NCBI RefSeq assembly: GCF_001540865.1
Contig: NC_033638.1
Span: 9,095,133-9,159,132, forward strand
From: Ananas comosus
Taxonomy: Eukaryota > Streptophyta > Magnoliopsida > Poales > Bromeliaceae
DNA: 64,000 nt
Direction: 5' to 3'
Shown: positions 63,789-64,000 of the stretch, piece by piece
Numbering within the stretch: position 1 is the first letter of the stretch
How the letters are laid out: each line of letters begins with the position of its first letter
Position numbers and translations under genes: made by a program
Notes under the pieces: model-generated
Seen by the model: the letters and a program-made list of their open reading frames with translations, nothing else
Database searches by the model: none
Told to the model about the DNA's origin: nothing

Positions 63789-64000
63789 GGGCGTGTTTGG
63801 TTCGCTTCTTCTTCACCCTGAAATCGGAATCGGAATCGGAATCGGAATGTGTGAATCCGTTTGTGAGTGTTTGGTACACGGGAGTCCCATTCCGATTCCA
63901 ATTCCCGAGTGGAATGGAAATTCCCCAATCAGTGTTTGAAAATGCGCGCGCCTCAACGCCTCAGCAATAGCGAGGTGAGGCGCTATTGCTCGCACGCCTT
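63789..64000. mobile_element. Third MITE-like element, cut by the window edge
   Basis: It starts GGGCGTGTTTGGTTCG just beyond the outer MITE. It carries an (ATCGGA)n run at 63822-63848 and its inverted counterpart (ATTCCGATTCCAATTCCC near 63890), and a GC-rich GCCTCAGC/GCGAGGTGAGGC stretch at the edge. The other end is not visible. Confidence 0.5.

Overview
This window is nuclear DNA from a flowering plant, most likely a commelinid monocot outside the grasses. Genes are split by GT-AG introns, several first exons are extremely GC-rich while later exons and introns are AT-rich, and intergenic DNA is AT-rich and full of small non-autonomous transposons. All proteins recognised belong to ordinary plant families. 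The species cannot be fixed from the sequence alone.

Layout. (1) 1-1977, minus: 5' part of a vicilin-like cupin gene running off the left edge, with a seed-type ABRE+RY promoter. (2) 5779-13156, plus: a complete 13-exon VAL-type B3 repressor (PHD-like, B3, CW zinc finger, DLNxxP EAR). (3) 15548-19658, plus: a 4-exon group I (VIP1/RF2a-like) bZIP factor. (4) 23348-26834, plus: a plastid ABC1K3-type atypical kinase with an apparent reading-frame break in its transit-peptide exon and one GC-AG intron. (5) 26835-38748: about 12 kb of gene-free, repeat-dense DNA. (6) 38749-39921, plus: an alpha-expansin. (7) 40895-43527, plus: a macro-domain protein. (8) 44523-46644, minus: a reticulon-like protein (RTNLB). 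(9) 46645-56526: about 10 kb of repeat DNA holding MITEs, two GC islands, SINEs and a satellite array. (10) 56527-60817, plus: a nucleotidyltransferase/PAP-OAS1-like protein. (11) 61981-64000, minus: the last two exons of an alpha-galactosidase gene; the intron reaching the right edge is packed with nested MITEs.

The genes are not an operon or cluster and do not form one pathway. One juxtaposition is suggestive: a VAL repressor, whose B3 domain family reads RY (CATGCA) motifs in seed genes, lies head-to-head with a vicilin-like seed gene carrying an RY box next to a G-box/ABRE. No CRISPR, phage, toxin or viral system is present. The most informative non-genic content is mobile: a tRNA-derived SINE family with five insertions or copies flanked by 13-17 bp target-site duplications, a Mutator-like MITE family with 9-bp duplications, a GTGCCG-rich MITE in two opposite-facing copies, and a roughly 125-bp satellite organised as an alternating A/B dimer and interrupted by a SINE.

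Four single N characters (15250, 20385, 31400, 47775) sit in or at the edge of repeats, so nearby duplications may be assembly effects. Exon boundaries were set by hand from splice signals, reading phase and family conservation; every complete gene except ABC1K3 sums to an open frame divisible by three.
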